Shown: positions 33,788 through 46,310, counted from the stretch's first letter. The stretch is 60,000 bases of DNA from Owenia fusiformis (GCA_903813345.2 CAIIXF020000012.1:16984020-17044019), one strand, 5' to 3'. The notes: generated by a model from the letters alone, not told the origin. A program made the numbers and translations.

Positions 33788-34775
33788 CGGGTGGTCAAAA
33801 AAGGCAACCATAGTTTTTCCTAATATCTTTGTCATTCTAAGGAATAACTCCCTGCATTTGTACATCATTCAATTTCCTACCAACCTGCCATATCTCATGA
33901 CCATCGGACTGATATTCACAATATTACTGCATTTTGAGCAACATGCCCCAGATGGCCACTTTCGGGCTGTCTGAGCTGGTCAGTTATTCAAATGAACTCC
34001 ATTTCCAACTTGATGCACTGGTTAAACTCTAACAATTATGCATTCTTGGGGAGCCAAGCACTTGATGAAGTAGTGGAGAGGCACCTTCACACAGACATAT
34101 GCACAGTTTAGTGTGTTTTCAGAAGATGGGGTCCTTTACCTTTGATGATACCAACGCCGATATGCAATAACTGTCAACATCAAACTCTATTTTGTGATTC
34201 CCATGTAATTCATGGGGACTATAGGTGAACCCAGGGGGGGGGGTGATAGGCAGCAACAGTGGTTCCAACAAGACAGAATCATACCCCATACACCCAATGA
34301 TGCACAATAATGGCTTTGTGACCACTTCCTGAATGACTACATTATCAGCAGTATAACAGACAATGAATGGGCACCCAATAGCCCAGATATGGCCCCATTT
34401 AAGCCCCATTTAATCTTTACCAGTGGGGATACCCCAAAGATAGAGTGTAGGGCAATAACACCAGGAAGACATTTGACCTCAAAATAAAGATCACGTGTGT
34501 CATTCAGGCCATACTTGCTGAGGAATGCAGTCATGTCATTGACAGGTTTGGAAAACGTGTGCAGGTTTGCCTACAGCACAATATTGGAAAACGGGGGCAC
34601 CTTGTTTAAAGTGCTGTAGCATTGCGACTATCCCAATGTTCATAAAATACTAGCAACACATCCTGGTATGAAATTGAATGATGTACATGTGTGCCAAATA
34701 TCAGGGCAAAATTTCTAAAAATGACAAAAAAAAGATATGAGGAAAAATTAGGGTTGCCGTTTTTTTACCACCCTG
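33788..34775 (+). mobile_element. Tc1/mariner-type transposon, decayed, TA target
   Basis: Terminal inverted repeats: left CGGGTGGTCAAAAAAGGCAA; right, in reverse complement, CAGGGTGGTAAAAAAACGGC. They are bordered by TA at 33786-33787 and 34776-34777, as expected for TA-targeting IS630-Tc1-mariner elements. The 988-bp body holds the transposase relic at 34000-34612. Confidence 0.85.
34000..34612 (+). pseudogene. DDE transposase relic (IS630-Tc1-mariner superfamily)
   Basis: Across two or more frames the plus strand shows the usual order of conserved pieces of this transposase class: DEVVERHLHTDICTV near 34062, FQQDRIIPHTP near 34264 (around the second catalytic Asp), NEWAPNSPDMAP near 34364 (region of the third catalytic residue), then KDRV and a C-terminal RFGKRVQVC segment near 34545. 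In-frame stops and several frameshifts break it, so it cannot make a working enzyme. Confidence 0.85.
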
Positions 34776-34866
34776 TACTTTATTTCAAGTTCAGTAGCAC
34801 ACGTAACGGTGTTTTTGTACCATAACCAATATGGAACGATTTTCCAAAAAGCACTTGCAAAAATAT

Positions 34867-35522
34867 GTTTCCATACGTTGTATAAAAAATAATCTAAAAT
34901 AATTCAAATGGGACGGAGGGGGGAGGGGACGGAGGGGTGAGCAATATGTCTATAAGATATGATATGAGATGTTACTTGATACTTTATATCCAGATTTTCC
35001 CATTATCTCTTCAATTACAAAGGGTCAGGAATTGATAACATGTTGTACTTGTTAGGTTTAGTTAGAGGGGTCAAATTAAGGTTGGCAAAATATTCCAGGA
35101 GACTGTTTATCTATGTTTACTTGCTGATTTGTAGGCATATCATACACAGCACATCACACTTTGGACATGTAAGTTTCAGCGAAAATGTAAGTTATTCACA
35201 GCGAAGTAACAATCTGCTTGATATTAATTATGCGATATATTTTAATTATGCAGAATTGAATAAATACAAGAAGCTCACGCGTCTCCAACTCACGACCTGA
35301 TGGTTATGACGTCTTTGTCTAGATAAATAAATCTAACTACGAATACAACTTGTTATCAATTCCTAACCCATTGTAATTGAGGAAAAATGGGAAAATTTGG
35401 ATATAAAGTGAAGTAACATCTCTCATCATGTCGTGTAGACATTTGCCCCCCCCCCCCCGTCCCCCCCCCCCTCCGTCCCATTTTAATTATATTCGATTAT
35501 TTTTTATACAACGTATGGAAAC
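34867..35522. mobile_element. 656-bp fold-back element with poly-G/poly-C blocks
   Basis: GTTTCCATACGTTG (34867-34880) pairs with CAACGTATGGAAAC (35509-35522). Inner blocks pair too: the GGGACGGAGGGG block with CCCCTCCGTCCC, and 34990-35040 (ending GGAATTGATAACATG) with 35355-35400. Part of the inner sequence (ATTACAA-GGTC) resembles the arms at 28.3 and 28.8 kb, suggesting one repeat family. Confidence 0.75.
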
Positions 35523-37409
35523 GATTTTGTAAAGTCATTAAGGTCATTAATTTTATGATGATAATGTCACTTACAAATATTTATTGCAGGTTGTGTAGAC
35601 CGTTGATGCTTGATTTAAAGCAAAAACATTGACTTTTGCACGTTGGTGGCGTTGCGCCTTTTTTAATAGATCTTATACCTAAGAAGAGAATCGGCTAAAA
35701 AAAAATTCGTAGAATACGTGACATATCTTACCATACCGTGCGCCTATTCGTTTAGCAATTAAATCATAAACCTTTTCTTGAAAAAATAATTTTTGCAGAT
35801 TTGTTCATTTTTCTACCAGAAATTGCTTGCTCCCCCCCCCCCCCCCTTCCGTCCCATTTTCACGATCACCGGGCGCGGCGTGGCTACGCCATTGCAGAAC
35901 AACTTGAAATTAAATTTTTAGGGCCGTTTTGCCCCATGTTCGTTATCCCAGGCGATCCGCATTTATTGTTTATGTTTTAAATTTCCCACTCAAAATGAAC
36001 CAATGAAATGGCGTGACTCAAAAAATTGCAATGCATAAAGCAATCCAATCAAAACGACGTTTTCAATGTTCTTCGGCTGTTTCTTCGAAATATTGATTTT
36101 GAGGCAATAGATTTTCTACTTTTTAGTTTATCTTATTCTAAGAACGACCTTTAGCGATATACTCTCCTGCTTTGAAAACTAGTGCAACAGTGAGTACATT
36201 TTTTATTAGTTTTTATATAGCTCTACGTGTTTGTACTTTTAGATAAACGAGTTTTTAGGCCAGGGTGCACTTTGGAAATTTTCTGCAAATGAAAAGTAAA
36301 CCACTGACTGAATATTCTAGTTATTCAAATATTCTGAAGAATTATCAATCCTAAATTAACAGTCTAGGTACACTAATGCATCTTTTGTGCAAGAATGAAA
36401 GATGCAGACGATATGCGGAATTAGTAATAGCAATGGACAACGAATAGATGGCGCGTTTTCGCGGGAAATTTTATTCACTAAAAAATTGACCCCGCTTTTA
36501 TATGCAATTTTGGTCGCTCATTTTAACTATGTTAAAAGTCGAATTGCTGTTATTTCTTTATAAAATCTGTTTAATAATTGAATGAAGTCTTCGCACATTC
36601 TGAAGAATAGAAGAAAATCGTTTTTGGCGAGGACGAACTTCACGAGGTAAAGTTATACCCTCAATAATTTTTGGTCGCTTTGATTAAGCAGTTATTTGTA
36701 AAGTTTAAAGTCTTAAGATCGTAAAAAATTAAAACTTACACTGATATATATATGCGCAAATGTAGAAATTCAACTTTTAAAGTGACTGGTGTAATCTTCC
36801 GATTCTCATGCAAGATGGCGGCCATATTTATCTTCCGGGGTCGCGTGTCACGCAAAAATATTTCTGTAGAAAATTTTTAAAAATATGTTGACGATATGGT
36901 AAAAATACGAAGGTCGGAAAAAACCGAACGCAATTTGTTCGGATTTGTCACGCGAATCCGGTATGTGTCACGCATGTTAATTGGAAATTTTCGTACCTAC
37001 CCCCCCCCCCCCCCCCCCCCCCGTTGACGATATAGGGAGCGTAGCGAGCGCGAAAAATCGAGGTGTCCAAAATGTGATTAAATGCAATAAAATTGAAAAC
37101 AAGGTGCTCAAATTGTGGCCAAGATGTTCAGATTTGGACCAAGGTGTCCAAAATTTGAACAAAGGTGTTCAACATTTGCAAGTCACTCATGTTAGGTGTC
37201 CCCAAGTTGACAGGCCTGTAGACACAGATTAAAAGATTGTTATTGTCACGTGATTAGTTTGTTGTTGTTCTCGCGATCAAGCACGTGGATCGATGTGGAT
37301 AGGTTGGTATGATTATTTGACAATTACCAATGCATAATTCAGTAATTACAGGTGCCCCAATCTATTATCATCGGATAATCACTTTGACTACTTGCAGTCT
37401 CACCTCCCT
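35523..37409. other. no gene seen; homopolymer tracts
   Basis: No convincing coding sequence. Contains a C-run at about 35832-35847 next to TTCCGTCCCATTTT, the same phrase as in the 34867 palindrome, and a 23-bp C-run at 37000-37022. Many TGTCACGC phrases occur between 36.84 and 36.98 kb. Confidence 0.5.
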
Positions 37410-37915
37410 TGATGCCCCATACTGTAAAAGTTTATCATTGATGACCCATACTAATGATCACTTGATGTCCCATACTATTGATCATTTGATACATGTATAC
37501 CATACTATTGACCACTTGATGTCACACACTATTGATCACTTGATGTCCCACACTGTTGATTCCTTTGATATACTATTGATCACTTGACGTCCCATACTGT
37601 TGATCACTTGATGTCCCATACTATTGATCATTTGATGTCCCATACTATTTAACACTTACTACCCCATACCATTGATCACTTGATTTCCCACACTGTTAAT
37701 TATTTTATTCCCTAATACTTATTAATTACTATTGATTATTGATTGTCCAAGACTGTTGATTACTTGATATCCAGTACTGTTGATCACTTGATGTTCCATA
37801 CTGTTGATCACTTGATGTCCCATACCATTGATCACTTGATACCCCATACTATTGGTTAGTTGATGTCCCATACCACTAATCACTTGATGTCTCATACCAT
37901 TGATTTCTAAATGCA
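37410..37915 (+). repeat. minisatellite of about 24 bp, roughly 20 units
   Basis: Repeats of CTTGATGTCCCATACTATTG followed by ATCA, with scattered substitutions and shortened units. It forms repetitive open frames on both strands that I do not regard as genes. Confidence 0.9.
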
Positions 37916-39524
37916 GCATGCTTGTTTTAACGACTTGGAAAGTTTTATTTTGGTCTCTCTCAAGACTTTTGAAAACTATAATACATGTACATATGGACAT
38001 ATGTATATTATATATTATGGTAAACAATTTAGTGATATACATGTAGTGTCAGCTTATAGATACACTATTTGTATACATGGAAAGAATATTACTCAAGTAA
38101 TAAAAAATATTTGTACTAATGTTCTCCATTGATCCAAATGAAAGAGACATAGGAAATTGTACATTGCAAATGTTTATTTTAAAAAAAATACAAAAAACGC
38201 CCATGGGTGATACTCTGTGACTCTAATTTACGAAAATATGAACTTATATTAGACCTTCATTTTTTTTTGTTTGGTTAAATAAAAGTTAGAGTTACAAGAA
38301 AATATAAAGTATGATAAGATAAACCTTATTGTTAATTTTTAATTAAATTTCAAAGTTGGGGTCAGTTTTTAGCAAAAACGATTTTTGGACCCCCTGAGGG
38401 TGACCTACTTTAAATGGGTGCCACGGCCAGTATGCATTTTCTAAAAATTTAGGTTATAGATTTTCTTTTTATTGAAACTCCAAGCTTTCAGAAAATATAT
38501 AATTTAATGGGTTTGGGTTAATTTAAAAAAATGGTTGTCCAATGCTATTAGTAATGTTTATCCGAAAATAAGCACATGGTCCAAGGGCTTATTTATACCC
38601 GTACCCCCATAAATGTGGGGTCGAATTGGCGTTTTTTCTTATATTTTATCATTCAATACCTGGGGCTTAGTTGTGTACCAAACGGAACGAGAAACGACAC
38701 GACATCCGGGGCTTTGTTTGGTCTTCATTAGACGATAGTGTATACAGGGGTATGTTTTCTCAGACCTAGGTACCTTTTTCTGTACCGTTTTGTGGTTATT
38801 TTACTCTATGGTATTGCAATCCGTTTACATCATTAGCTACATAATTGATTAACTAATAAATATATGATATGTAAATAAGGGTTAATACGAACAGAATAAA
38901 CAGGGAAATGTACTTGAAGTGGCGATTGTGTTTTCTGTCAGTCAGTCTTACCCCCCCCCTTACCCAGCTCTATAGCGCAGTATAAGGTGACCTGATTATG
39001 CAAATGAGAAGACCCCGTTGGTTTCTCGTCAGCGCAATCAAAACGGACGCGGACAATATTGGTTTCAACTGTTGTTTCCGAACAGTTTGTGACCTTAATT
39101 CACTTAACTATAAAATATGTTACGTTATGAGGATAGATTGTTTTTACTTACCAACCATCAACATGTGCTGACATATTCAGCTCTGGACATTATGTCCAAA
39201 GGGGGGTAAAGACACATCGTTAGAAAAAATTTCAAGTTATCACACCCCTATCATATTTATTGTTTATTGGCTAATTCAAATCTGATGCGGTAAAAAATCG
39301 AACGGTAAAAATCGAACCAATTTGTGAACGTTCCAGGTATTACGTTCGCCCTTGCATGGTCATGAAATTTCACAAAAGTGTACCCTGACCTAAGGCCAGC
39401 CATGGGCTCTCTAGTTGAAAGCCCATGGGCCAGCAGAGTGCACTATTTCAATTGAAAAGTAAACCACTGAATATATGAGTTAGTTATTCATACATTCTGA
39501 AGATGTAGATGATGTGTGGAATGA
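37916..39524. other. no gene seen
   Basis: AT-rich intergenic DNA. The phrase GAAAAGTAAACCACTGA-TGAATAT occurs at about 39.46 kb and again at 36.29 kb, an interspersed fragment. Confidence 0.45.
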
Positions 39525-39715
39525 GTGGGCCCAGAAAAAGAAGTGGGTCCAAGAAAGTGTTGGGCCTAAAAAGGCCTTACTGGGGCTTTTAAGGCCTTAT
39601 TTTTTAATTTCAGGTCAAATTAAAAATGACTTCAAATTTTGAAGAAAATGGGCCTCAAAATTACAAAATTTGAGCCCATTTTTGGGTTCTAGGGGCCCAA
39701 AATTTTTTCCTGCGC
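39525..39715. repeat. GGGCC-rich imperfect inverted repeat
   Basis: GTGGGCCCAGAAAAAGAAG and later GGGGCCCAAAATTTTTTCCTG pair imperfectly, and several GGCCTTA/GGGCCT blocks lie between. It resembles the arms at 20848-20946 and 21573-21665. Confidence 0.55.
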
Positions 39716-40327
39716 AACTGCGGAGGTTTTTTTCTCTTACCTAAAATTTGGCCCCCCCCCCCTTATTGGTTCCCAGATCCTCCCCTGCCGAAGACGATCC
39801 CGGGTTGAGGATAGTCAACCATAACTTGCTGGAAGTATTCCTTGGACTTATGTTGTTCAAATCTTGTCTTTTCTTGAATGTTGATGTAGCTTATCCATAA
39901 CCATCGATGAATCAAAATAATTACTGTACTGTATTTAATAAAACCTCAATATGTGTTCTGAAGTTAAAGGAACAGAATGTGTAGGTGTAAATATTTTCGA
40001 AACAAATGCATGATATATACACATATTTTGTACCAAATGCGTGCACATAAACAGCAATCGCGTGCAAAGACCAAACGGAATGCGTTCGCTTTTTTTCGCC
40101 ATTTGGTATTTTACCGTGTCGACATTTCCCCAAAAAACGATTTTTATAAATATCAACAAATGCGTGATTTGCCTGATATTTGATCATACACACTAAATTG
40201 ATGCGTGATTTCTATTTTTCCAGCAAATGCGTGACAATCAAGCCTAATGCGTGGGGAATATTTGTTTTAAAACCTCCATCAAACCTACATCATTGTCTTT
40301 GCTTCAAATCAGTTAAATAGTGACATA

Positions 40328-41328
40328 CAGGGCGTATCAAAAAAAGGCAACAAGTAGTTATCTCGTAAAATCACAAAACTAGTGATGACCACATCAATTT
40401 TATTTAATGTACCATAAAGCCATGTCTCTCCTCTTTGCAATGATATGTCATTCATTCACATGTGGTAATGGTTGGGTGAGAAATCCTTCCATTTGCACAG
40501 TGGGTCAAAATCGGCTCTGCGCCAAGTTTCAGATATTGAAAAAATCAGTGCAAGGGCTAAGTGCCAATGGAAGTTCCCCTGACTTGAATTTCTGTGACTT
40601 TTTCTTTTGGAGTTATCTCAGGAGCATCTGTTTTCACAATTCCTCCACCAGATATTGCAAAACCTCGAGAAAGATTTGCCCATGTGCTGCTTTTCTTTGC
40701 TCTAACCCACACATGATTCAGGGCTGAACCATGCATGATGTGGACAGATGAGCGCATCTTTATGTGCAAGGAAGTGGTGGCAATTTGGAGGGGTATAGGA
40801 TGTATCCTTGCAAGAGTATGAGTATGAACACTTTACTAGACTGTCTTTGCCATACCTGTCACATCTTCTTCCAATAGCCCCTATGCCCCTTGTACTGACT
40901 TTTGCAATGTTTTAAACTTGGGTCCGAGTTGAATTTTGCCCTACTTTGCAAAATTAATGATTATTCGGCCAGAGATGATCCCCTGTGAATGAATGATATT
41001 CGATTGCAAAGAGGAGTAATTTGGCTTTTTGGTACATTGAATTAAAAAGATGCTGTCAGCATTGATTTTATGTTTTCGTCCGATATTGCATCGGGCTCCG
41101 TACACTGACTTTTGCAATGTTTATAACTTGGCCCAAAGCTAATTTTGGCCCACTTTGCAAATGGAATGATAACTCACCCAACCATGACCAAATATCAATG
41201 AATGATATATCATTGTAAAGAGGAGACACATGGCTTTATGGTGCATTGAATGAAATCAATGCTGTTATCACTGGTTTTGTGCTTTTCCAAGATAACAATT
41301 TGTTGCGTTTTTTTTTTGATACGCACTG
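40328..41328 (+). mobile_element. Tc1/mariner-like element, long TIRs, TA target
   Basis: The left end CAGGGCGTATCAAAAAAAGG and the right end (reverse complement CAGTGCGTATCAAAAAAAAA) are bordered by TA (40326-40327, 41329-41330). Similarity between arms continues about 200 bp inward (40329-40530 with 41120-41328), including matching TTTGCA/TGCAAA and CACCCAACCATGAC. The transposase fragment at 40560-40690 links it to the 33788 element's superfamily. Confidence 0.82.
40560..40690 (+). pseudogene. fragment of a DDE transposase
   Basis: An open stretch reads SPDLNFCDFFFWSYLRS, matching the conserved SPDLNP-D-F-LWGYLK region of mariner-type transposases around the last catalytic residue. Only this short part is recognisable; the rest of the 1-kb element is internally deleted or decayed. 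Confidence 0.75.
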
Positions 41329-41332
41329 TATA

Positions 41333-41845
41333 CTGTAGATTGGGTTAATTTGGCGCTACTTAATTTGGCGATTTTGCCATTTTTGGCATATTGGCGGCTA
41401 TTTAATTTGGCGGATATGAAAAAAAATGTTAATACAACGTTATACTTGCGCTATTAGCGAACTACCATGTAAATGGGCATGTTTGGCTATGTTCATTCTT
41501 TAAAAGTCCTCAAAAGTTGAGGACCACTGGCGATATTCACCATGTTTGTACATTTTTGTGAGATCATCCTTTACATTTTGCACCTCGATCGATGCTGCTA
41601 CTATACATCACATTTTCCCTGAGTATTAATGAGTGACTGACCAGTTCTAAGCCAATTTATGAGAGACATTTTTTCATATTTTTGTAAAAAATTTAACCGG
41701 AAGTGACCTAAATACACTGGACGAAATACCCTAGATAATTCCCGGGGATTCATTCTAAATTTTGGCGAAGATTTATATTGGCGAATTTTTCAATTTCGCC
41801 AAATTCGCCAAATTAAAGCGGGCGCCAAATTAACCCAATCTACAG
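41333..41845. mobile_element. 513-bp MITE, TIR CTGTAGATTGGGTTAATTTG, TA target
   Basis: The left end CTGTAGATTGGGTTAATTTG (followed by GCGC) and its exact reverse complement at the right end are flanked by TA on both sides (41331-41332, 41846-41847). The interior repeats TTTGGCG and TTCGCCAAAT motifs. It sits two bases from the previous element. No coding capacity. Confidence 0.88.
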
Positions 41846-41847
41846 TA

Positions 41848-42485
41848 TCTAAAGTGTACTACAGTAAATTTTGTCACTGTACCTTGACGATGGTAAGGCG
41901 TGGTTTTGTCATTTCCTGTTAAGTATCATAAGACCTTAAAACCTTCCCCGATGATTCTATTTTTCGAACACTGCATGACGGTTCATTCAAAGTCTAGTCT
42001 ATTGAACCTTGAAAAGCCATATTTAGACTGAGGATTGAAAGTTGTTCACGACAACTTTCAGCTCATCTTTATTATTAAGATGAACCAAAAGTGAATTTTC
42101 GAGTCAAGTAAATGGTGATAATGTTCTTTGATATTGATTGATAATGATTGATTGATGATATAATTAATATAATTTAGATTTGCAATAACTAGACCATAGT
42201 CAATGCCTTAAATTGGGAAATTTGCAACGATTATTTTTTTGCAATTTTACCAAAAAATAAATAAGGGGAAAACTAAACCGCACTGGAAAAATACCGGGAG
42301 TACAGTTTTTAATCGAGATTCAGAAAATGTGAAAGTAAATAAATTATGATTTGGGCAATTAAGTTGAAGACAATGAGTACCCTGCATGTAGAGTCTAGTT
42401 AGAAAAGACAAAGCTCTCTTTTAAGTGCAAAGTTGAACGAATGCAAAGGGTTGACAAGGGGATAAATTGTCTTTAAATTAAATTA
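41848..42485. other. no gene seen; probable 5'-UTR intron of the first array gene
   Basis: AT-rich sequence ending in a splice acceptor at 42500. No upstream exon could be identified. Confidence 0.4.
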
Positions 42486-42500
42486 TGTTTTTATTTCCAG
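42486..42500 (+). promoter_or_regulatory. 3' splice acceptor upstream of the 42619 gene
   Basis: ATGTTTTTATTTCCAG followed by TGCAGCTACTCATC. The same junction is repeated before the 46311, 51593 and 57403 genes. Confidence 0.75.
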
Positions 42501-42618
42501 TGCAGCTACTCATCTAGTCCAGGAAGAATGAATATATAAGAACTGTGAATTCTGAAAGATCAATTTTTTATCCAAAGAATCATTAAAAGTCTCATTGAAA
42601 GACACCATCTAAAAAGAT

Positions 42619-44382
42619 ATGGATCATACATCAGTAGAGCATGATATAGAATCATCAAATGATGCACTGGCTATCAAAAAAGAAATTGAGGAGTCATTTG
42701 CTGAGGGGAATATTGCTATAAATGATGCAACGTGGCCCTTTAAAATCAAATATGATGATGTCAAACAAGAGGCAAACACAGATGACTACAATGAATCAGA
42801 TGTTAAACCAGAATTAGATTATACACGTGACAATATACAAGAAAATGATATTAAAAACAATGATTTGAACATTGACTCAGATTCTAATGTAAGTGATGAA
42901 ACAATTCAAACCAATATATTTGATATTAAGAAGCCCAAGGAGAAACCATTTAAATGTGAACACTGTGATAAAAGTTTTAGGCAAAATACCAATCTGATAT
43001 ACCACACCAGAATTCATACTGGAGAGAAACCATTTAAATGTGAACAATGTGATAAAAGTTTTAGGCAAAATATCAATCTGATATACCACACCAGAATACA
43101 TACTGGAGAGAAACCATTTAAATGTGAACAATGTGATAAATGTTTCAGACTAAAAATTGGTTTGAAATGTCATATCAGAACTCATACTGGAGAGAGGCCT
43201 TATAAATGTGAACACTGTAAGAAATACTTCAAACAACGAACTGCTTTGAAAACACATATCAGAACTCATTCTTCAGAGAAACCCTTTAAATGTGATCATT
43301 GCGAGAAAAGTTTCAGGCAAAAAATCAATCTGATACACCATAAGAGAATTCACACTGGGGAGAAACCATTGAAATGTGAATATTGTGATAAATATTTCAG
43401 ACGACAATTTGGTTTGAAATGTCATATCAGAACTCATACTGGAGAGAAACCTTATAAATGTGATCATTGTGAGAAATGTTTCACACAACATTCAACCCTG
43501 AGAGAGCATATCAGAATTCATTCAGGAAAGAAACAATTTAAATGTGAACAATGTGATAAATGTTTCAAGCAACTAAATTACTTGAGATCTCATATCAGAA
43601 CTCATACTGGAGAGAAGCCTTTTAAATGCAAATATTGTGGGAAATGTTTTGTCAAACAAAGTAGTTTGAAAAATCATATCAGGATTCATACTGGAGAGAA
43701 CCCTTTTAAATGTGAACATTGTGAGAAATCTTTCACAGTTAAACAAAATTTGAAACTCCATATGCTTATTCATACTGGAGAGAAACCATTTAAATGTGAA
43801 CATTGTGAGAAATGTTTCTCACAGCAATCAAATTTGAAAACTCATATAATGACTCATACTGGAGAGAAGCCATTCAAATGTGAATATTGCGAGAAATGTT
43901 TTTCCAAATCAGCTTATTTGAAAAGGCATATCACAATTCATTCTGTACACAATCCATTTAAATGTGAACATTGTAAGAAATGTTTCCCAGGAGAAAAAAG
44001 CTTAATAGATCATGTACGAACACATACAGGTGAAAAGCCGTTCAAATGTGAACATTGCGGAAAAAACTTTTCACGAAAAATGAATTTTAATGCTCACTTA
44101 CAGACTCACAATGAAGAAAAACGTTACAAATGTAAACATTGTGAATTGACTTTCTCTAGACCTTCGCATATGAAAGTTCATGTACAGACTCATACTGAAA
44201 ATAAGCCATTTAAATGTGAACTGTGTGAAAAATCCTTTAAAAGTCCTGTAACATTAGCGCAACATTCTTATATTCATACAGAGTTCAAACCATTTAAATG
44301 TGGATATTGTGATGAATCTTTTAATCAAACAAATTATCTTAGAATACATTCTAAGGTATGCAAATCTAAGAAAGATAAATAA
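42619..44382 (+). CDS. C2H2 zinc-finger protein, array member 1 (17 fingers)
   Basis: Probable nuclear transcription factor, 587 residues, ATGG start. Residues 1-110 are acidic with no known effector domain. They carry three hydrophobic-K-x-E motifs (IKKE 19-22, VKQE 48-51, VKPE 62-65) and the family block NDATWP. Fingers run without a gap from residue 111 to about 581: 16 canonical C2H2 fingers with TGEKP linkers, then a final C2HC finger ending in Cys instead of the last His. The basic tail is KSKKDK. This is the longest and most regular finger domain of the array; no zinc ligand is missing except the terminal variant. Its 3' flank (44383-44935) reappears only after array member 4, not after members 2 and 3. 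Confidence 0.95.
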   Translation: MDHTSVEHDIESSNDALAIKKEIEESFAEGNIAINDATWPFKIKYDDVKQEANTDDYNESDVKPELDYTRDNIQENDIKNNDLNIDSDSNVSDETIQTNIFDIKKPKEKPFKCEHCDKSFRQNTNLIYHTRIHTGEKPFKCEQCDKSFRQNINLIYHTRIHTGEKPFKCEQCDKCFRLKIGLKCHIRTHTGERPYKCEHCKKYFKQRTALKTHIRTHSSEKPFKCDHCEKSFRQKINLIHHKRIHTGEKPLKCEYCDKYFRRQFGLKCHIRTHTGEKPYKCDHCEKCFTQHSTLREHIRIHSGKKQFKCEQCDKCFKQLNYLRSHIRTHTGEKPFKCKYCGKCFVKQSSLKNHIRIHTGENPFKCEHCEKSFTVKQNLKLHMLIHTGEKPFKCEHCEKCFSQQSNLKTHIMTHTGEKPFKCEYCEKCFSKSAYLKRHITIHSVHNPFKCEHCKKCFPGEKSLIDHVRTHTGEKPFKCEHCGKNFSRKMNFNAHLQTHNEEKRYKCKHCELTFSRPSHMKVHVQTHTENKPFKCELCEKSFKSPVTLAQHSYIHTEFKPFKCGYCDESFNQTNYLRIHSKVCKSKKDK

Positions 44383-44935
44383 AATTTCAGATGTGAAATT
44401 TTGTCTTATAAGATACAAGGATATAATATAAGGATGGGAATGATATGATAAGGATAAAAACTATCAGTTCTTTAAATTTCCAATATTTTAGGAATAAATA
44501 ATCCAAAATTTTATGATTTATGGTGCAATAAATTTAATTCTGTTCATTGTTAAAAGACAGAAATCACGTAGCAATTGAGGTCTTTGGCAAAGGCCAGAAT
44601 AAAATCTGAGGTCATATATTTGTCATAAATCATAAAACCAATGTCTTTGTTACCATTCGAATATGATAAACAGACAAGAAAAACAACTTTTTACATTTAT
44701 TAATTTTAGCGGTCATACATCAGTACATACTCAATATAGGTCAGTAAATCAATTGTTTTAGCTATTGTTACGTCACATATAATATTAGAATACACAATAA
44801 ACTGTAACTTTTGATACTTTTAGAATATTCATAACTTTCATGTCATTCTGTCCTGTGTGTGAACATTTATTTATGACAAGGGAAAAGAAGTTTCCTAGTA
44901 AATTATTTTGTATTGGAGAACATGTAAATTTGCTA
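44383..44935 (+). repeat. 3' flank type alpha of array (copy 1)
   Basis: Matches 58597-59157 (GATGTGAAATTTTGTCTT, ATAAGGATAAAAACTATCAG, TTTATGATTTATGGTGCAAT, TATTGGAGAACATGTAAA) but not the flank behind members 2 and 3. Contains AATAAA at 44493-44498, a candidate polyadenylation signal. Confidence 0.85.
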
Positions 44936-46310
44936 ATTGGCCAATTTGTCCAAATAAGGCAGGTGGCAAATTGAGCCAAGTTTTAGGTATATGCATTTCT
45001 TTGGTGAGAGGTCATCAGACTGAAATGTTAACTATATTTTCACTGTTTTTTATGTCACCACCACAAGTGATAACATATTGTCAGATTGTTATAGTCTTAA
45101 ATTATTTTGTGGGCTGTTGTTGCTGGATGGTCAGCATCTGTAACAAATGACAAGTGGTGACTTTTTACAAGTCATGCCTTGTTACTTAAATCAGGGGTTT
45201 CATAAGCAGGCAACAGGTGATTTTCACCAGTTGTTTTCACAAAATCAACTATTGTTTTTAGGGACTTTTCAACTTTTCCATGTTAAATTTATGATTTCCA
45301 TTAATACAAGTAAATGCCTGTTGTTTTCCTTTAATTACCCTGTTGTGAAAAATTCCAGTGAAACCCCTGTAAATGTTGTTCGCAATTCTTGCAGTTTTAT
45401 TGTTGTGCATTCAAAAAAGATTCATCAAATTAATGGATATGCAGAACCCATTGCAACCAGGTACTTGCGGCTTATCATGTTAATGTTTATGTGTATAATA
45501 ATAAAATATACCTATTTAAGAATGCAAAAATATTGTTTTTGCTATCTCATTAAGATATTTGAAGGAATTGATTTGGTGCTGTTCTATGTACAGGGGGTGA
45601 GTTCCCAATGATGTTAATTCATTAATTATAATTCCCTCATAGAATTTTTCTAAAACTGCCCCCCCCCCCCATCAGCAGACTGAAAGCTGGCTATAGAGAG
45701 GCCAAACAGTCGTTTCTTAATTGCAATTATTACAAAATTGTTGTCACTATCAATTATTTACATTTGAAGATAAAATGTAAAAAATAAAATGAATGTTTTT
45801 GTGTCACTAAGAATCAATTCAGCGGCACTGTTGACTACATATTCCTATGATAAAAACGTACTCTTTAATAATTGGCACTGGAATTCTTATACCACAAAGA
45901 ATTTTAGGAGATTTTATCTTCCATAGAACACAATTTTTGTCATAATTCAAATGAGCTAATGTTTTATGGAAATAGAGAGTTCTGTTCTAGAAGTAATTCC
46001 CAATATGGCTGTTGAACTTAATGAGCAGATTTAGCACTGCACGTCTTCAACACATGTATGCCTATAAAAAGTGATACTTTTTCAAGAATCTGAAAAGTTC
46101 AGGTTGATAATATATCAGTAAACATATCAGTTAGTCAAGGGGTTGAATTGTCTTCAATCAAATTATTATTTCTTTGTATTTCCAGTGCAGCTACACATCT
46201 AGTCCAGAAAGAATATATAGCAACTGTGAATTCTGAAAGATTGGATTTTTAATCCAAGGATTTTATCATTTAAAGACTCATTGATTGAAAGACACTAGCC
46301 TACTAAAAAT
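44936..46310 (+). repeat. array spacer, copy 1 (no pearl-like insertion)
   Basis: Homologous to 49076-51592 and 54863-57402, but shorter. Here TTTTAGGTATATGCATTTCT runs straight into TTGGTGAGAGGTCATCAGAC, whereas the other copies hold a pearl-like element at this point. It is thus an empty site. It also lacks a segment of about 90 bp seen at 50407-50498. No gene; the 154-codon ORF at 45147-45611 is not conserved as an ORF in the other copies. Confidence 0.85.
46171..46185 (+). promoter_or_regulatory. 3' splice acceptor upstream of the 46311 gene
   Basis: TTTCTTTGTATTTCCAG followed by TGCAGCTACACATC, 126 bp before the start codon. Confidence 0.75.

Noticed and set aside
37410-37915. Regular 24-bp repeats that could suggest a CRISPR-like array
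   Set aside because: Head-to-tail units without unique spacers in an animal genome; this is a minisatellite.
37722-38042. Minus-strand repetitive ORF of the type GHQVINSM
   Set aside because: Translation of the 24-bp minisatellite.
45147-45611. 154-codon ORF in the first array spacer
   Set aside because: The homologous spacers at 50.2 and 56.0 kb do not keep it open, so it is not under coding constraint.
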